13,216 bases of DNA from Desulfotignum sp. (lineage in GTDB: Bacteria > Desulfobacterota > Desulfobacteria > Desulfobacterales > Desulfobacteraceae). Each line of letters opens with the position of its first letter. Position 1 is the stretch's first letter. Location of the stretch: contig JAIPDY010000074.1 in the NCBI GenBank assembly GCA_021737445.1, forward strand, positions 1 to 13,216, written 5' to 3'. The position numbers and the translations under genes were made by a program. Shown one piece after another: positions 1 to 6,727 of the stretch. Below the pieces are notes generated by a model. That model had not been told where the DNA came from. It saw nothing but the letters and a program-made list of their open reading frames with translations, and ran no database searches.

Positions 1-77
1 TCCAGGGAAAGGGACACAATAATGATGATCAAAAAAAAAGGAAATATCTGCCAGATCAGTTTCTGTTTTTTTATCAT
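1..77 (-). CDS. phoR: Two-component sensor histidine kinase, PhoR-like (N-terminal fragment)
   Basis: Only the first 25 codons lie in the window; the gene continues past the left edge. The ATG overlaps the phoB stop in an ATGA arrangement, so the two genes are probably translationally coupled. The visible peptide starts with a short basic and polar stretch (Met-Ile-Lys-Lys-Gln-Lys) and then turns strongly hydrophobic (IFPFFLIIIIVSL from about residue 11), as expected for the first membrane helix of a sensor kinase. The PhoR assignment comes mainly from position: phoU, phoB and phoR in tandem is a common arrangement. PhoR phosphorylates PhoB when phosphate is scarce. No kinase domain can be seen, so another membrane protein is not excluded. 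Confidence 0.6.
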   Translation of the reverse strand, partial: MIKKQKLIWQIFPFFLIIIIVSLSL

Positions 78-769
78 TGGTCTCTAAACCGGTACCCGAC
101 ACCCCTGACTGTCTCAATATAGGATGCACGGGTTTTTAATTTTTTTCTCAGTCCCACAATAATCACATCAACGCTTCTTTCTGTCACCGCATAGTTCTCC
201 CCGTGAATGGCATCCATAATCTGGCCCCTGGTGAACACCCAGCCTTTCTTGTCCACCAGAAAACAAAGCAGTTCAAATTCAGACAGGGTCAGATCCACCG
301 GTTCTCCCTGGATGGTGACCACGTGCCTGGCACGGTCAATGACCATGTCTCCTGCCTGGCAGATACCGGCCGGGGTATCTGTTTCACCGGTTTTTCTGCG
401 GCGCCTCAGAATGGCACGGATCCTGGCTTGCAGTTCCCGGGGGCTGAAGGGTTTGGAGATATAGTCATTGGCCCCGAGTTCCAGACCGGTGACCACATCT
501 GATTCCTCCCCTTTTGCCGTGACCATCACAATGGGAATCTGTGCTGTCTGATCATTGTTTTTCAAATAACGGGTTACCTCCAGGCCGTCGATTCCCGGGA
601 GCATGAGATCCAGTACAATAAGGTCCGGCCGGGACTGTCTGGCAATCTTGATGGCCTGCTCTCCGGTGCCGGCGGTGAGAATGGTATATCCCTCGCTTTT
701 GAGATTGTATCTGATCAGTTCAACAATATCTTCTTCATCATCTACAATCAATATGGTTTCCCTGGGCAT
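74..769 (-). CDS. phoB: Phosphate regulon response regulator PhoB (OmpR/PhoB family)
   Basis: A 231-residue response regulator of full family length. The N-terminal receiver domain (about 1-120) has the acidic pair D10-D11, the phosphoacceptor D54 in LIVLDLMLPGIDG, T84 and K106 (the conserved lysine in SKPFSPREL). A winged-helix DNA-binding domain fills about 135-230, ending in the recognition-helix region TERSVDVIIVGLRKKLK and the typical VRGVGYRF wing. PhoB-type regulators, once phosphorylated by a sensor kinase, bind pho boxes and activate phosphate-scavenging genes. The order phoU-phoB-phoR supports the PhoB call over other OmpR-family members. The ATG has an AGGA sequence 9 nt upstream. 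The start lies 86 bp after the phoU stop, and the gene overlaps the downstream kinase gene. Confidence 0.88.
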   Translation of the reverse strand: MPRETILIVDDEEDIVELIRYNLKSEGYTILTAGTGEQAIKIARQSRPDLIVLDLMLPGIDGLEVTRYLKNNDQTAQIPIVMVTAKGEESDVVTGLELGANDYISKPFSPRELQARIRAILRRRRKTGETDTPAGICQAGDMVIDRARHVVTIQGEPVDLTLSEFELLCFLVDKKGWVFTRGQIMDAIHGENYAVTERSVDVIIVGLRKKLKTRASYIETVRGVGYRFRDQ

Positions 770-824
770 TGGTCTTTGTCCTGTATTATTTTTTTATGGA
801 TCGTTTTTGTGTGGTACCAGGCGC

Positions 825-852
825 TGCCGGCCCCGTGAACAGACTGCCGGCA
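825..852 (-). repeat. Inverted repeat just after the phoU stop
   Basis: TGCCGGC at 825-831 pairs with GCCGGCA at 846-852 around a 14-nt loop. It starts 3 nt past the phoU stop codon in the phoU-phoB gap. No T-run follows on the minus strand, so it is not a standard terminator. It may be an RNA hairpin that affects processing or stability between the two genes. Confidence 0.35.
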
Positions 853-855
853 TAT

Positions 856-1503
856 TCAGGTATGGCGTATGATATCCCCTTCAATAAGGTAGATCACCTC
901 TTCGGCAATATTGGTGGTGTGGTCCCCTATCCTTTCTATATGCCGGGAAATCAGATACATGTTGATAATTTCCGCCACCATATCAGGATGGGCACGGATA
1001 TCGGCTTTCATGGTGCGGTAGGCATCATCTCTCATGGTATTGACATCATCATCCATTTCCAGAACCGACCAGGCCATGGCCACATCCATGCCCACCAGGG
1101 CATCCAGGCTTAATTTAAGCATGGCGGCAGCCTGTTCTGCCATGGCGGTATAGTCATATCCAAACCGGTTGGGATCCTGCGAAGATGTTTTAAACCGCCT
1201 GGCAATATTCACAGCATAGTCTGCAATACGCTCCAGATCATTGTTGATCTTGATCACCGCCACAATCAGGCGCAGGTCTGTTGCCACAGGCTGATACAGT
1301 GCCAGCATCTTGAGGCACTCTTCTTCCACCTCAATTTCCTGTTCATCCACTTCAAAATCTGAGTCTATGATAAACTGGGCCAGTTTAAGATTTTTTGTGC
1401 GGACCGCTTCAATGGATTTTTTAAACCGGTCCTCCACCAGGGCACCCAGGGAAAGAATTTGTTTTTTAATCTTGTCCATTGCCCGGTGCAGATGGGTTGT
1501 CAT
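856..1503 (-). CDS. phoU: Phosphate-specific transport/signalling accessory protein PhoU
   Basis: PhoU is a cytoplasmic, all-helical protein that links the Pst phosphate transporter to PhoR and damps the Pho response when phosphate is plentiful. The 215-residue protein has the expected two tandem PhoU repeats. Each carries the metal-binding E-x-x-x-D type motif: NNDLERIADYAVNIA in the first half and SRHIERIGDHTTNIAEEV in the second. The reading frame is open up to 1551, but I place the start at 1503 because the peptide from there begins like PhoU and a TGGAGGA ribosome-binding site stands just in front. The usual pstSCAB genes are not next to it; a separate promoter at 1647-1674 appears to drive phoU-phoB-phoR. 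Confidence 0.92.
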   Translation of the reverse strand: MTTHLHRAMDKIKKQILSLGALVEDRFKKSIEAVRTKNLKLAQFIIDSDFEVDEQEIEVEEECLKMLALYQPVATDLRLIVAVIKINNDLERIADYAVNIARRFKTSSQDPNRFGYDYTAMAEQAAAMLKLSLDALVGMDVAMAWSVLEMDDDVNTMRDDAYRTMKADIRAHPDMVAEIINMYLISRHIERIGDHTTNIAEEVIYLIEGDIIRHT

Positions 1504-1506
1504 GAT

Positions 1507-1512
1507 TCCTCC
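1507..1512 (-). promoter_or_regulatory. Ribosome-binding site fixing the phoU start
   Basis: On the minus strand this reads GGAGGA, 3 nt before the ATG at 1503. The spacing is short. No comparable site precedes the longer open frame that starts at 1551. Confidence 0.6.
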
Positions 1513-1537
1513 AGATGATAGGTAAATCAGGGATGCT

Positions 1538-1562
1538 ACAGGTGCAGGCACCTGTTTTTTTT
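1538..1562 (+). terminator. Terminator-like hairpin with T-run in the phoU leader
   Basis: ACAGGTGC at 1538-1545 is perfectly complementary to GCACCTGT at 1548-1555, and eight T residues follow at 1555-1562. In effect this is a 7-bp stem with a 4-nt loop and a U-tract, the form of an intrinsic terminator on the plus strand. No plus-strand gene ends here. It would stop antisense transcription coming through phoB-phoU toward the tup promoter. On the minus strand the same hairpin sits in the phoU mRNA leader, about 35 nt before the start codon, without a following U-run. Confidence 0.5.
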
Positions 1563-1619
1563 GTTATTGTGCAGCACATTTTGCCGCGTTCATGATATTT
1601 TTATCTTTTTATTGCTAGA

Positions 1620-1645
1620 ATTGCATTAGGACAGTGTTATGCAAT
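1620..1645. repeat. Inverted repeat ATTGCAT-N12-ATGCAAT, operator candidate
   Basis: Seven-base arms at 1620-1626 and 1639-1645 form a perfect inverted repeat. It lies 1 bp downstream of the predicted phoU -10 box and covers the expected transcription start. This is a typical place for a repressor site. It could instead form a 5' hairpin in the phoU transcript. It does not resemble the tandem direct repeats of a pho box. Confidence 0.4.
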
Positions 1646-1646
1646 C

Positions 1647-1674
1647 ATTAAATCAGATAAAATGCGTTTGTCAA
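1647..1674 (-). promoter_or_regulatory. Predicted promoter for phoU-phoB-phoR
   Basis: On the minus strand, TTGACA (1674-1669, consensus -35) is followed by a 16-bp spacer and TTTAAT (1652-1647, 5 of 6 matches to the -10 consensus). The expected start near 1640 gives a leader of about 137 nt. I found no convincing pho box. Confidence 0.6.
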
Positions 1675-1696
1675 GGCTTGCTTCATAAGATATATC
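1668..1696 (+). promoter_or_regulatory. Predicted promoter for the small gene and tupBC
   Basis: TTGTCA (1668-1673, 5 of 6 matches to the -35 consensus), a 17-bp spacer and TATATC (1691-1696) face the 1749 gene. The -35 box overlaps the -35 box of the opposing phoU promoter by five bases, so the two promoters probably compete for RNA polymerase. Confidence 0.5.
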
Positions 1697-1748
1697 AGGT
1701 TAAAACAGGCAGTGAAAACATTTACAAGAGCCTGACCAGGAGACAGAA

Positions 1749-1997
1749 ATGAAAAAAGATACCCATGAATTTATCCACAACTACAAGGGGCTTGGTGCAT
1801 TTGGCATGGACAGGCAAACCGATGAACAGACCCTTATGTTTTATCTGCAAAAATTTTCTGAAGACCGTTTCATGGAAACTTTTCTGCCACGGTTGTCTGA
1901 CGCGGAACTGGAAACGGTCTACCTGTTTATCAATGATTTTTTGAAACGTCATATTTCAGAAGATGAATACCATGACCTGTTTTTAAAAGACCGGTAA
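1749..1997 (+). CDS. Small conserved protein of unknown function, first gene of the tungstate operon
   Basis: An 82-residue soluble, acidic protein with no signal peptide, membrane helix or cysteine. It contains a Gly/Tyr-rich N-terminal segment (HNYKGLGAFGMDRQTDE, about 10-26) and predicted helices afterwards, ending HISEDEYHDLFLKDR. From memory it resembles short proteins called only 'cytoplasmic protein' in other Desulfobacterota; I do not know a function. The start is well supported by AGGAG six nt upstream and a promoter at 1668-1696. Its stop is 2 bp before the tupB ATG, and tupB has only a weak ribosome-binding site of its own, so tupB translation probably depends on this gene. A link to tungstate uptake is inferred from position only. 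Confidence 0.75.
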   Translation: MKKDTHEFIHNYKGLGAFGMDRQTDEQTLMFYLQKFSEDRFMETFLPRLSDAELETVYLFINDFLKRHISEDEYHDLFLKDR

Positions 1998-1999
1998 AA

Positions 2000-2686
2000 A
2001 TGGAGTTTATTACCCAGGGCTTTGTCAAGGCGGTCTTTTTGCTGATCCACCTTGATCCGGCCACTTTTTCAGCCATATCCGCCACATTGAAGGTGTCCAC
2101 CATTGCCATGGCATTGAGCCTTGCGGCAGGGCTGCCTGCGGGGTTTGCCCTGGGATATTTTAATTTTCCGGGCAAACGCCACATAAAAACCCTGGTGGAC
2201 ACCCTTCTGGCGCTGCCCACAGTTTCTGTGGGCCTGATTATCTATGCTGTTATCTCCAGCCAGGGGCCCCTGGGTGACTTAAACCTGCTGTTCACCCTCA
2301 CCGGTATTGCCATGGGCCAGACCCTTCTGGCACTGCCCATTGTCATTGCCATCACCGCCGCTACTGTGGAAAACATCGATTCCGACCTGAAGCTGACCCT
2401 GGTTTCTTTGGGGGCTGCCAGACACCACATTTTGCGTACCTGCCTGTGGGAGGTGCGGTATGGGATTCTGGCCGGCGCTGTCACCGCCTATGGCAGGGTT
2501 CTCACAGAAGTGGGGATCTCCATGATGGTGGGGGGCAATATCAAATACCACACACGCACCATCACCACCGCCATTGCCCTTGAAACCAACAAGGGCATGT
2601 TTGCCGACGGCATGGCACTGGGGATGGTCCTCATTGCCATCGCTTTTTGTGTCAATATCTGCCTGTCTTTTCTGAGGAAACAATGA
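2000..2686 (+). CDS. tupB: Tungstate ABC transporter, permease subunit
   Basis: A 228-residue integral membrane protein with about five to six hydrophobic segments (about 20-55, 62-85, 95-125, 150-170, 205-225). The cytoplasmic EAA loop that docks the ATPase is visible at about 133-165 (LVSLGAARHHILRTCLWEVR, followed by a glycine-rich turn). The sequence style, including LLALPTVSVGLIIY and YGRVLTEVGISMMVGGNI, matches the TupB group of oxyanion permeases rather than ModB or CysT/W. TupB forms the channel that imports tungstate, used in tungsten formate dehydrogenases and aldehyde oxidoreductases. It overlaps the ATPase gene by 4 bp (ATGA). No tupA gene for the periplasmic binding protein is present in this window. 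Confidence 0.87.
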   Translation: MEFITQGFVKAVFLLIHLDPATFSAISATLKVSTIAMALSLAAGLPAGFALGYFNFPGKRHIKTLVDTLLALPTVSVGLIIYAVISSQGPLGDLNLLFTLTGIAMGQTLLALPIVIAITAATVENIDSDLKLTLVSLGAARHHILRTCLWEVRYGILAGAVTAYGRVLTEVGISMMVGGNIKYHTRTITTAIALETNKGMFADGMALGMVLIAIAFCVNICLSFLRKQ

Positions 2687-3717
2687 CCCGCACTTCTTTT
2701 GCATACCGCCTGGATCAGGTCACCCATTTTTTTGGAGACAAAAAAGTGATAGACATTAAACACCTGGAGATCCCCAAAGGATCCATAACCGGGCTGATGG
2801 GCCCCAACGGGTCAGGCAAAACCACCCTGCTCAAGCTGCTGGCCTTTGCCATACCCCCCTCTTCCGGCTGTATTTTTTTTAACGGCCGGCCCGAATACCC
2901 GTTTTCACCGAAAATCAGATCCAAGGTCACCCTGGTGACCCAGAAACCCTATCTGCTCAAGCGGTCTGTGTTTGACAATATCGCCTATGGCCTCAAGATC
3001 CGGCAGGACATCAAAGACCTGAAACAAAGGGTCTGCCGCGCCCTGGACAGTGTGGGACTAACCTTTGACCAGTTTGCATTCCGCCAGTGGCATGAGCTGT
3101 CCGGGGGCGAGGCCCAGCGGGTGGCCCTGGCAGCCCGGCTCATCCTCAAACCAGAGGTGCTGCTGCTGGATGAACCGGTTGCCAGCGTAGACACCCGGAG
3201 CGCGGCCCTGATCCGCACGGCATCACTGGCCGCCCGCCGGGACTGGGGCACCACCCTGGTCATTGCCAGCCATGACCTGGCCTGGCTGTTTGACTGCAGC
3301 GACACCCAGATATCGATCAGCAGCGGCACCCTCTTTGCCACGGGCCGGGAAATCATTATTCCCGGCCCTTATATCCCCCCTGAGCACCCGGGCCAGGCAT
3401 GGACAAAACAACTGGAAGACGGCCAGACCATTCTTTTGCCTGCCAGGTCAGGTGCAGCAAAAACTGCGGTGATCCGGCAAGAAAACATCTGTCTGGGCAC
3501 AACCGGTGAAACCAGCCATGAAATTGACAACCGGATCAAGGGGCAGGTGCAGTCCATGCACCTTACCGGGCAGAACCGGCAGATCATGGCCACCATCGCC
3601 ATGGGAGAGATGAGTGTCATGCTGGGCACAGCAACTGATCAGGCTGCTGCAATGGGGCTCCAGCCGGGCACACAGATCACTCTTTTGTTTTGTTCCTGCA
3701 ACATCATCTGGCGCTGA
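2683..3717 (+). CDS. tupC: Tungstate ABC transporter, ATP-binding subunit
   Basis: A 344-residue ATPase that powers tungstate import. Visible motifs: Walker A GPNGSGKTT (40-48), Q-loop around Q87 (VTQKPYLLKRSV), signature LSGGEAQRV (139-147), Walker B VLLLDEP (159-165) with D-loop SVDT, and H-loop H197. After the roughly 225-residue nucleotide-binding domain comes a C-terminal extension of about 115 residues. Its last part (about 284-338, from RIKGQVQSMHLTG to GTQITLLF) looks like a TOBE/Mop-type domain. In related transporters this domain binds oxyanion and can shut off transport (known of the family; inferred here). The start at 2683 overlaps the tupB stop, and the frame extending upstream lies inside tupB. 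The gene ends 7 bp from the opposing mltA stop. Confidence 0.87.
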   Translation: MTRTSFAYRLDQVTHFFGDKKVIDIKHLEIPKGSITGLMGPNGSGKTTLLKLLAFAIPPSSGCIFFNGRPEYPFSPKIRSKVTLVTQKPYLLKRSVFDNIAYGLKIRQDIKDLKQRVCRALDSVGLTFDQFAFRQWHELSGGEAQRVALAARLILKPEVLLLDEPVASVDTRSAALIRTASLAARRDWGTTLVIASHDLAWLFDCSDTQISISSGTLFATGREIIIPGPYIPPEHPGQAWTKQLEDGQTILLPARSGAAKTAVIRQENICLGTTGETSHEIDNRIKGQVQSMHLTGQNRQIMATIAMGEMSVMLGTATDQAAAMGLQPGTQITLLFCSCNIIWR

Positions 3718-3724
3718 CCTTACG

Positions 3725-5020
3725 TTATCTGATCACCAGAAAATAGATTTTCCCCCGCACATTCATATGGCCTGCCGCAAACCGGGCATAATCATCACTG
3801 CCGCAGAACAGATCGGCCCGGGCCGGACCCCGGATGGCTCCGCCTGTGTCCTGGTTCATGACAAACAGTGAAACGCGCGGCCATTGTTCCGGATCAACCG
3901 CGCTATCCGGCCCGGACTGCACCTTTTTAGCCAAGGTTTGAACCAGACCCGGCGGGTTGGAAGGATCAGGCAGCCGGGTTTCAATAAAACCGGGCGCTCC
4001 TTTTGGAAATATCCGGTAATCGGTGGCCATGGACCGCAAAGGGGTCAATGTCACACCGATATTGCCCAAAGGTCCGCCCGTGCCGATTTTAAAAAACACA
4101 AAACTTTCATTGTGGTGCAGCACCTCATCCATGCGATGGGGGTTGTTTTCCAGCCATTGCCGGATGGCCTGCATGGACATGTTTTCTTTGGCGATCTCCT
4201 GATTGTCGATCAGATACCGGCCGATGGACCGGTACCGGTTGCCGTTGACACCGGCATACTGTATCCGGATAATCTCATTTTCCGGGGTTTGAATCCGGCC
4301 GGAACCCTGGATTTCCAGAAAAAACCGGTCCACCCGGTTTTCCAGCCAGGCCACCGGCGGAGCCCGCAGATAAAAATCAGGCATCGTGTTGATGGCCTGC
4401 CGGGAAAAATAGGGCACCACCCGGTTTTTGTCCACCCTTCCTTTCAGCCGGTCATGGTCTTTGTACCGGTCGGAAAAAAGAGCCAGATCTATTTCCACAA
4501 GATCAGAGGGAACCGGATAAAGCGGATATTGAAACCGCTCATCTGAAAACAGGCTCCCGCTGTAGGTGGGCTCAAAATATCCGGTGAACAGCACCTGACC
4601 GTTTTCATTGGCCGTGCTTTCATACACATGGAACCGTTCCTGGATAAAGCGGTTGAGATCCTTCACAGACGGGCCTGTGTCCACAAACGCCTGAAGGGTT
4701 TCAATGGACCGGATCATATGGGTGGCCGTATATTGATCCGGGCCAAATGCAACCATCCTGGATCCCGGCACTCTGCGGTAGTAGGCCAGGCTCTGGGCCA
4801 GGGCCTGGTGGAATCCTGAAAAATCCATGCTGTCCATGAAATGGGGAAATTCTTTCTTTGCCAGTATTTTTAAGGCATGCTCTTTGATCTCACCAGGGGG
4901 TTTGTCTTCAAAAATACCGCAGCCTGCCAGCCAGAGCAATGCTGTGCCTGCCATGATCACACCCAGCCGCCGGCCCAATGATCTGCCTATATTTTTTTTT
5001 TTACATCTTTCACGCTTCAT
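3725..5020 (-). CDS. mltA: Membrane-bound lytic murein transglycosylase A
   Basis: This outer-membrane lipoprotein cleaves the MurNAc-GlcNAc bond of peptidoglycan, forming 1,6-anhydro ends. The 431-residue form from 5020 starts with basic residues, a hydrophobic core and the lipobox LAGC (C34 lipidated). The following Gly is compatible with sorting to the outer membrane. MltA-domain motifs are GYFEPTYSGS (147-156), FLEIQGSGRI (234-243) and YAGVNGNRYRSIG (255-267). The C-terminal 3D domain carries DTGGAIRGPARADLFCG (391-407), whose conserved aspartates include the family's catalytic acid. The frame is open to 5071, but 5020 gives a proper signal peptide and has AAAGG seven nt before it. It overlaps the end of rmuC by 11 bp and is the last gene of its operon. 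Confidence 0.92.
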   Translation of the reverse strand: MKRERCKKKNIGRSLGRRLGVIMAGTALLWLAGCGIFEDKPPGEIKEHALKILAKKEFPHFMDSMDFSGFHQALAQSLAYYRRVPGSRMVAFGPDQYTATHMIRSIETLQAFVDTGPSVKDLNRFIQERFHVYESTANENGQVLFTGYFEPTYSGSLFSDERFQYPLYPVPSDLVEIDLALFSDRYKDHDRLKGRVDKNRVVPYFSRQAINTMPDFYLRAPPVAWLENRVDRFFLEIQGSGRIQTPENEIIRIQYAGVNGNRYRSIGRYLIDNQEIAKENMSMQAIRQWLENNPHRMDEVLHHNESFVFFKIGTGGPLGNIGVTLTPLRSMATDYRIFPKGAPGFIETRLPDPSNPPGLVQTLAKKVQSGPDSAVDPEQWPRVSLFVMNQDTGGAIRGPARADLFCGSDDYARFAAGHMNVRGKIYFLVIR

Positions 5021-6191
5021 GGTCGGGCCTTTCATAAAAACAGGGTGTTGTACCGGCATCTGACGGGTCAATGGTTTCCAGATCCGGCAGTTCCCGGGTG
5101 GCGAGCCCTAACCGGTCCAGGTCCCGGGCCGGAGGCATGACCTGTTTTTCCATGACCTTCACGGTGCGGTTAAAGCTTTTGGCGCATTTTTCAATGTCTT
5201 TGCCCAGATGGTTCATGCTTTCTGCCATGGCACACAGGCGGCGGTACAACTTTACCCCCAGGGTGCGGATCTCCTCAGCGTTTTCAATCCCCTCTTTCTG
5301 CTGCCAGGCATAGGCCACCGATTTCAACAAAGCGATCAGGGTGGTGGGGGTGGCCAGGATCACCCCTTTTCTCACACCCTGCTCAATGAGATCCGGCTGA
5401 AGGCTCAAGGCAGCTGAAAAAAAATTTTCTCCAGGAATAAACAGCACCACAAATTCCGGGGCCGGAGAAAACGCCTGCGAATAGTTTTTGGATGACAGCT
5501 GGTTGATATGGGCCGCCACCTGGCGGGCATGGTCTGCCATGCGGGCGTGTTTTTCTTGTTCATCAGAGGCTTCCAGCGCATCCAGATACGCCATGAGGGG
5601 CACCTTGGCATCCACCACAATCTGCCGGTTGGACGGCAGGGTCACCACCATGTCCGGCCGCAGGGATCCTTTTTTTGTTCCCTTGACAGGCTGTTCGGCA
5701 AAATCACAATACCTTGCCATGCCTGCCAGTTCCGCCACCTTTCTCAGGGTGATCTCCCCCCATCTGCCCCGGACATGGGGCAGGCGCAGGGCCTTGACCA
5801 GGTTGCCGGTTTCCAGATGAAGCTGGTGCTGCACCCGACCCATCTGGGCCAGTTTTTCAAAAATGGCGCCATTGGCCCTTTCCCTGGCCGCCTCCATGGC
5901 TTGCAGCCTTGTTTCATACTGGTCCAGGGTCTGACGTACCGGGTCCATGGACTGGCGGAGGGCCTGGCCCTGAACGGAAAAATCCTTTTTCGCCTCCCGC
6001 ACATACCCTTTGAAATAGTTATCGGCCATCTCCATGAACCGGGAGGCATGCTGAAACAATGCCTGATCAGACAGCTGTTTCATCCGGGTGGAGAAAAACA
6101 GCACCCCGGTGCGGGCCAGGATCACACAGACCAGCACCCCCATGCCAAACCCGGCCCCCAGGTACCCCAGGTTCTCAAGGGAGACCACCAT
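5010..6191 (-). CDS. rmuC: RmuC-family DNA recombination/maintenance protein
   Basis: A 393-residue protein with an N-terminal membrane anchor (about 10-33), a long coiled-coil-prone stretch (about 36-135) and the RmuC domain (about 138-350). The domain shows the nuclease-like pattern RPDMVV (D180) followed by VVDAKVPL (D194, K196), fitting the PD-(D/E)xK fold proposed for this family. It also has IPGENFFSAAL and LATPTTLIALLKSVAYAWQQ. RmuC limits rearrangements at inverted repeats in E. coli; its exact biochemistry is not settled. The start at 6191 is 4 bp after the moaC stop with only a weak ribosome-binding site, so translation is probably coupled. Its 3' end overlaps mltA by 11 bp. It is shorter than E. 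coli RmuC, mostly in the coiled coil and tail. Confidence 0.9.
   Translation of the reverse strand: MVVSLENLGYLGAGFGMGVLVCVILARTGVLFFSTRMKQLSDQALFQHASRFMEMADNYFKGYVREAKKDFSVQGQALRQSMDPVRQTLDQYETRLQAMEAARERANGAIFEKLAQMGRVQHQLHLETGNLVKALRLPHVRGRWGEITLRKVAELAGMARYCDFAEQPVKGTKKGSLRPDMVVTLPSNRQIVVDAKVPLMAYLDALEASDEQEKHARMADHARQVAAHINQLSSKNYSQAFSPAPEFVVLFIPGENFFSAALSLQPDLIEQGVRKGVILATPTTLIALLKSVAYAWQQKEGIENAEEIRTLGVKLYRRLCAMAESMNHLGKDIEKCAKSFNRTVKVMEKQVMPPARDLDRLGLATRELPDLETIDPSDAGTTPCFYERPDHEA
5028..5032 (-). promoter_or_regulatory. Ribosome-binding site fixing the mltA start
   Basis: On the minus strand this reads AAAGG, 7 nt before the ATG at 5020. It lies inside the 3' end of rmuC and supports the shorter, signal-peptide-bearing start over 5035 or 5071. 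Confidence 0.5.
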
Positions 6192-6195
6192 ACCG

Positions 6196-6702
6196 TCACA
6201 CCGGCCTGTTCATGTTTTCACAAATATCTTTGGCCTGCCAGGTGCCGCTTTTTCCCCCGGATTTGGATATCAGGCAGATCTGTGACAACACCATGGCTTT
6301 GTCATAGGATTTGCACATGTCATAAATGGTGAGTCCTGCCACAGACACTGCGGTCAACGCCTCCATCTCCACTCCGGTGCGGCCGGTGAGAGACACGGTG
6401 GCCTGGATACGGATGCGGCTTGTGTCCGGCTCAAAAAAAAATTCAATTCCGGCATGGGTGATGTTCAACGGGTGGCACATGGGGATGAGGTCTGAAGTTT
6501 TCTTGGCAGCCATGATCCCGGCGATCCGCGCGGTTTCCAAAACATTGCCTTTTTTCACCTTTTCATCCGTGATCCGGGCCAGGGTGTCGGTCTGCATGGT
6601 AATAAAACCCTGTGCCACCGCGGTTCTCATGGTCTGGTCCTTGTGTCCCACATCCACCATGCGCACATGGCCCCGGTTGTCCAGGTGGGTAAATTCAGTC
6701 AT
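6196..6702 (-). CDS. moaC: Cyclic pyranopterin monophosphate synthase MoaC
   Basis: MoaC, working after MoaA, converts 3',8-cyclo-7,8-dihydro-GTP to cyclic pyranopterin monophosphate, the first stable intermediate of molybdenum/tungsten cofactor synthesis. The 168-residue protein matches the usual length of about 160. It keeps the family blocks AAKKTSDLIPMCHPLNITH (66-84) and GVEMEALTAVSVAGLTIYDM (110-129), followed by CKSYDKAM. The active-site lysines of the family fall at K67/K68 and K131. The tail contains the usual GGKSGTW. AAGGAA precedes the ATG. It sits 25 bp after the moaE-like gene in the mobA-moaE-moaC-rmuC-mltA operon. moaA is not in the window. Confidence 0.95.
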   Translation of the reverse strand: MTEFTHLDNRGHVRMVDVGHKDQTMRTAVAQGFITMQTDTLARITDEKVKKGNVLETARIAGIMAAKKTSDLIPMCHPLNITHAGIEFFFEPDTSRIRIQATVSLTGRTGVEMEALTAVSVAGLTIYDMCKSYDKAMVLSQICLISKSGGKSGTWQAKDICENMNRPV

Positions 6703-6727
6703 GGGGTTTCCTTGATATACAGGTTCA

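Noticed and set aside
1504..1551. Upstream extension of phoU to 1551
   Set aside because: The added 16 residues are not PhoU-like, would be encoded through the leader hairpin, and the GGAGGA site points to 1503.
1697..1748. Molybdenum/tungsten cofactor riboswitch before the tup operon
   Set aside because: The predicted leader is only about 50 nt, too short for that roughly 140-nt RNA, and no matching helices are seen.
3884..4546. Plus-strand open frame of 220 codons opposite mltA
   Set aside because: It is antisense to a clearly conserved MltA gene and has shadow-like composition.
5508..6332. Long plus-strand open frame of 274 codons opposite rmuC and moaC
   Set aside because: It is antisense to two clear genes, is rich in His, Gly and Pro as expected of a shadow frame, and matches no family.
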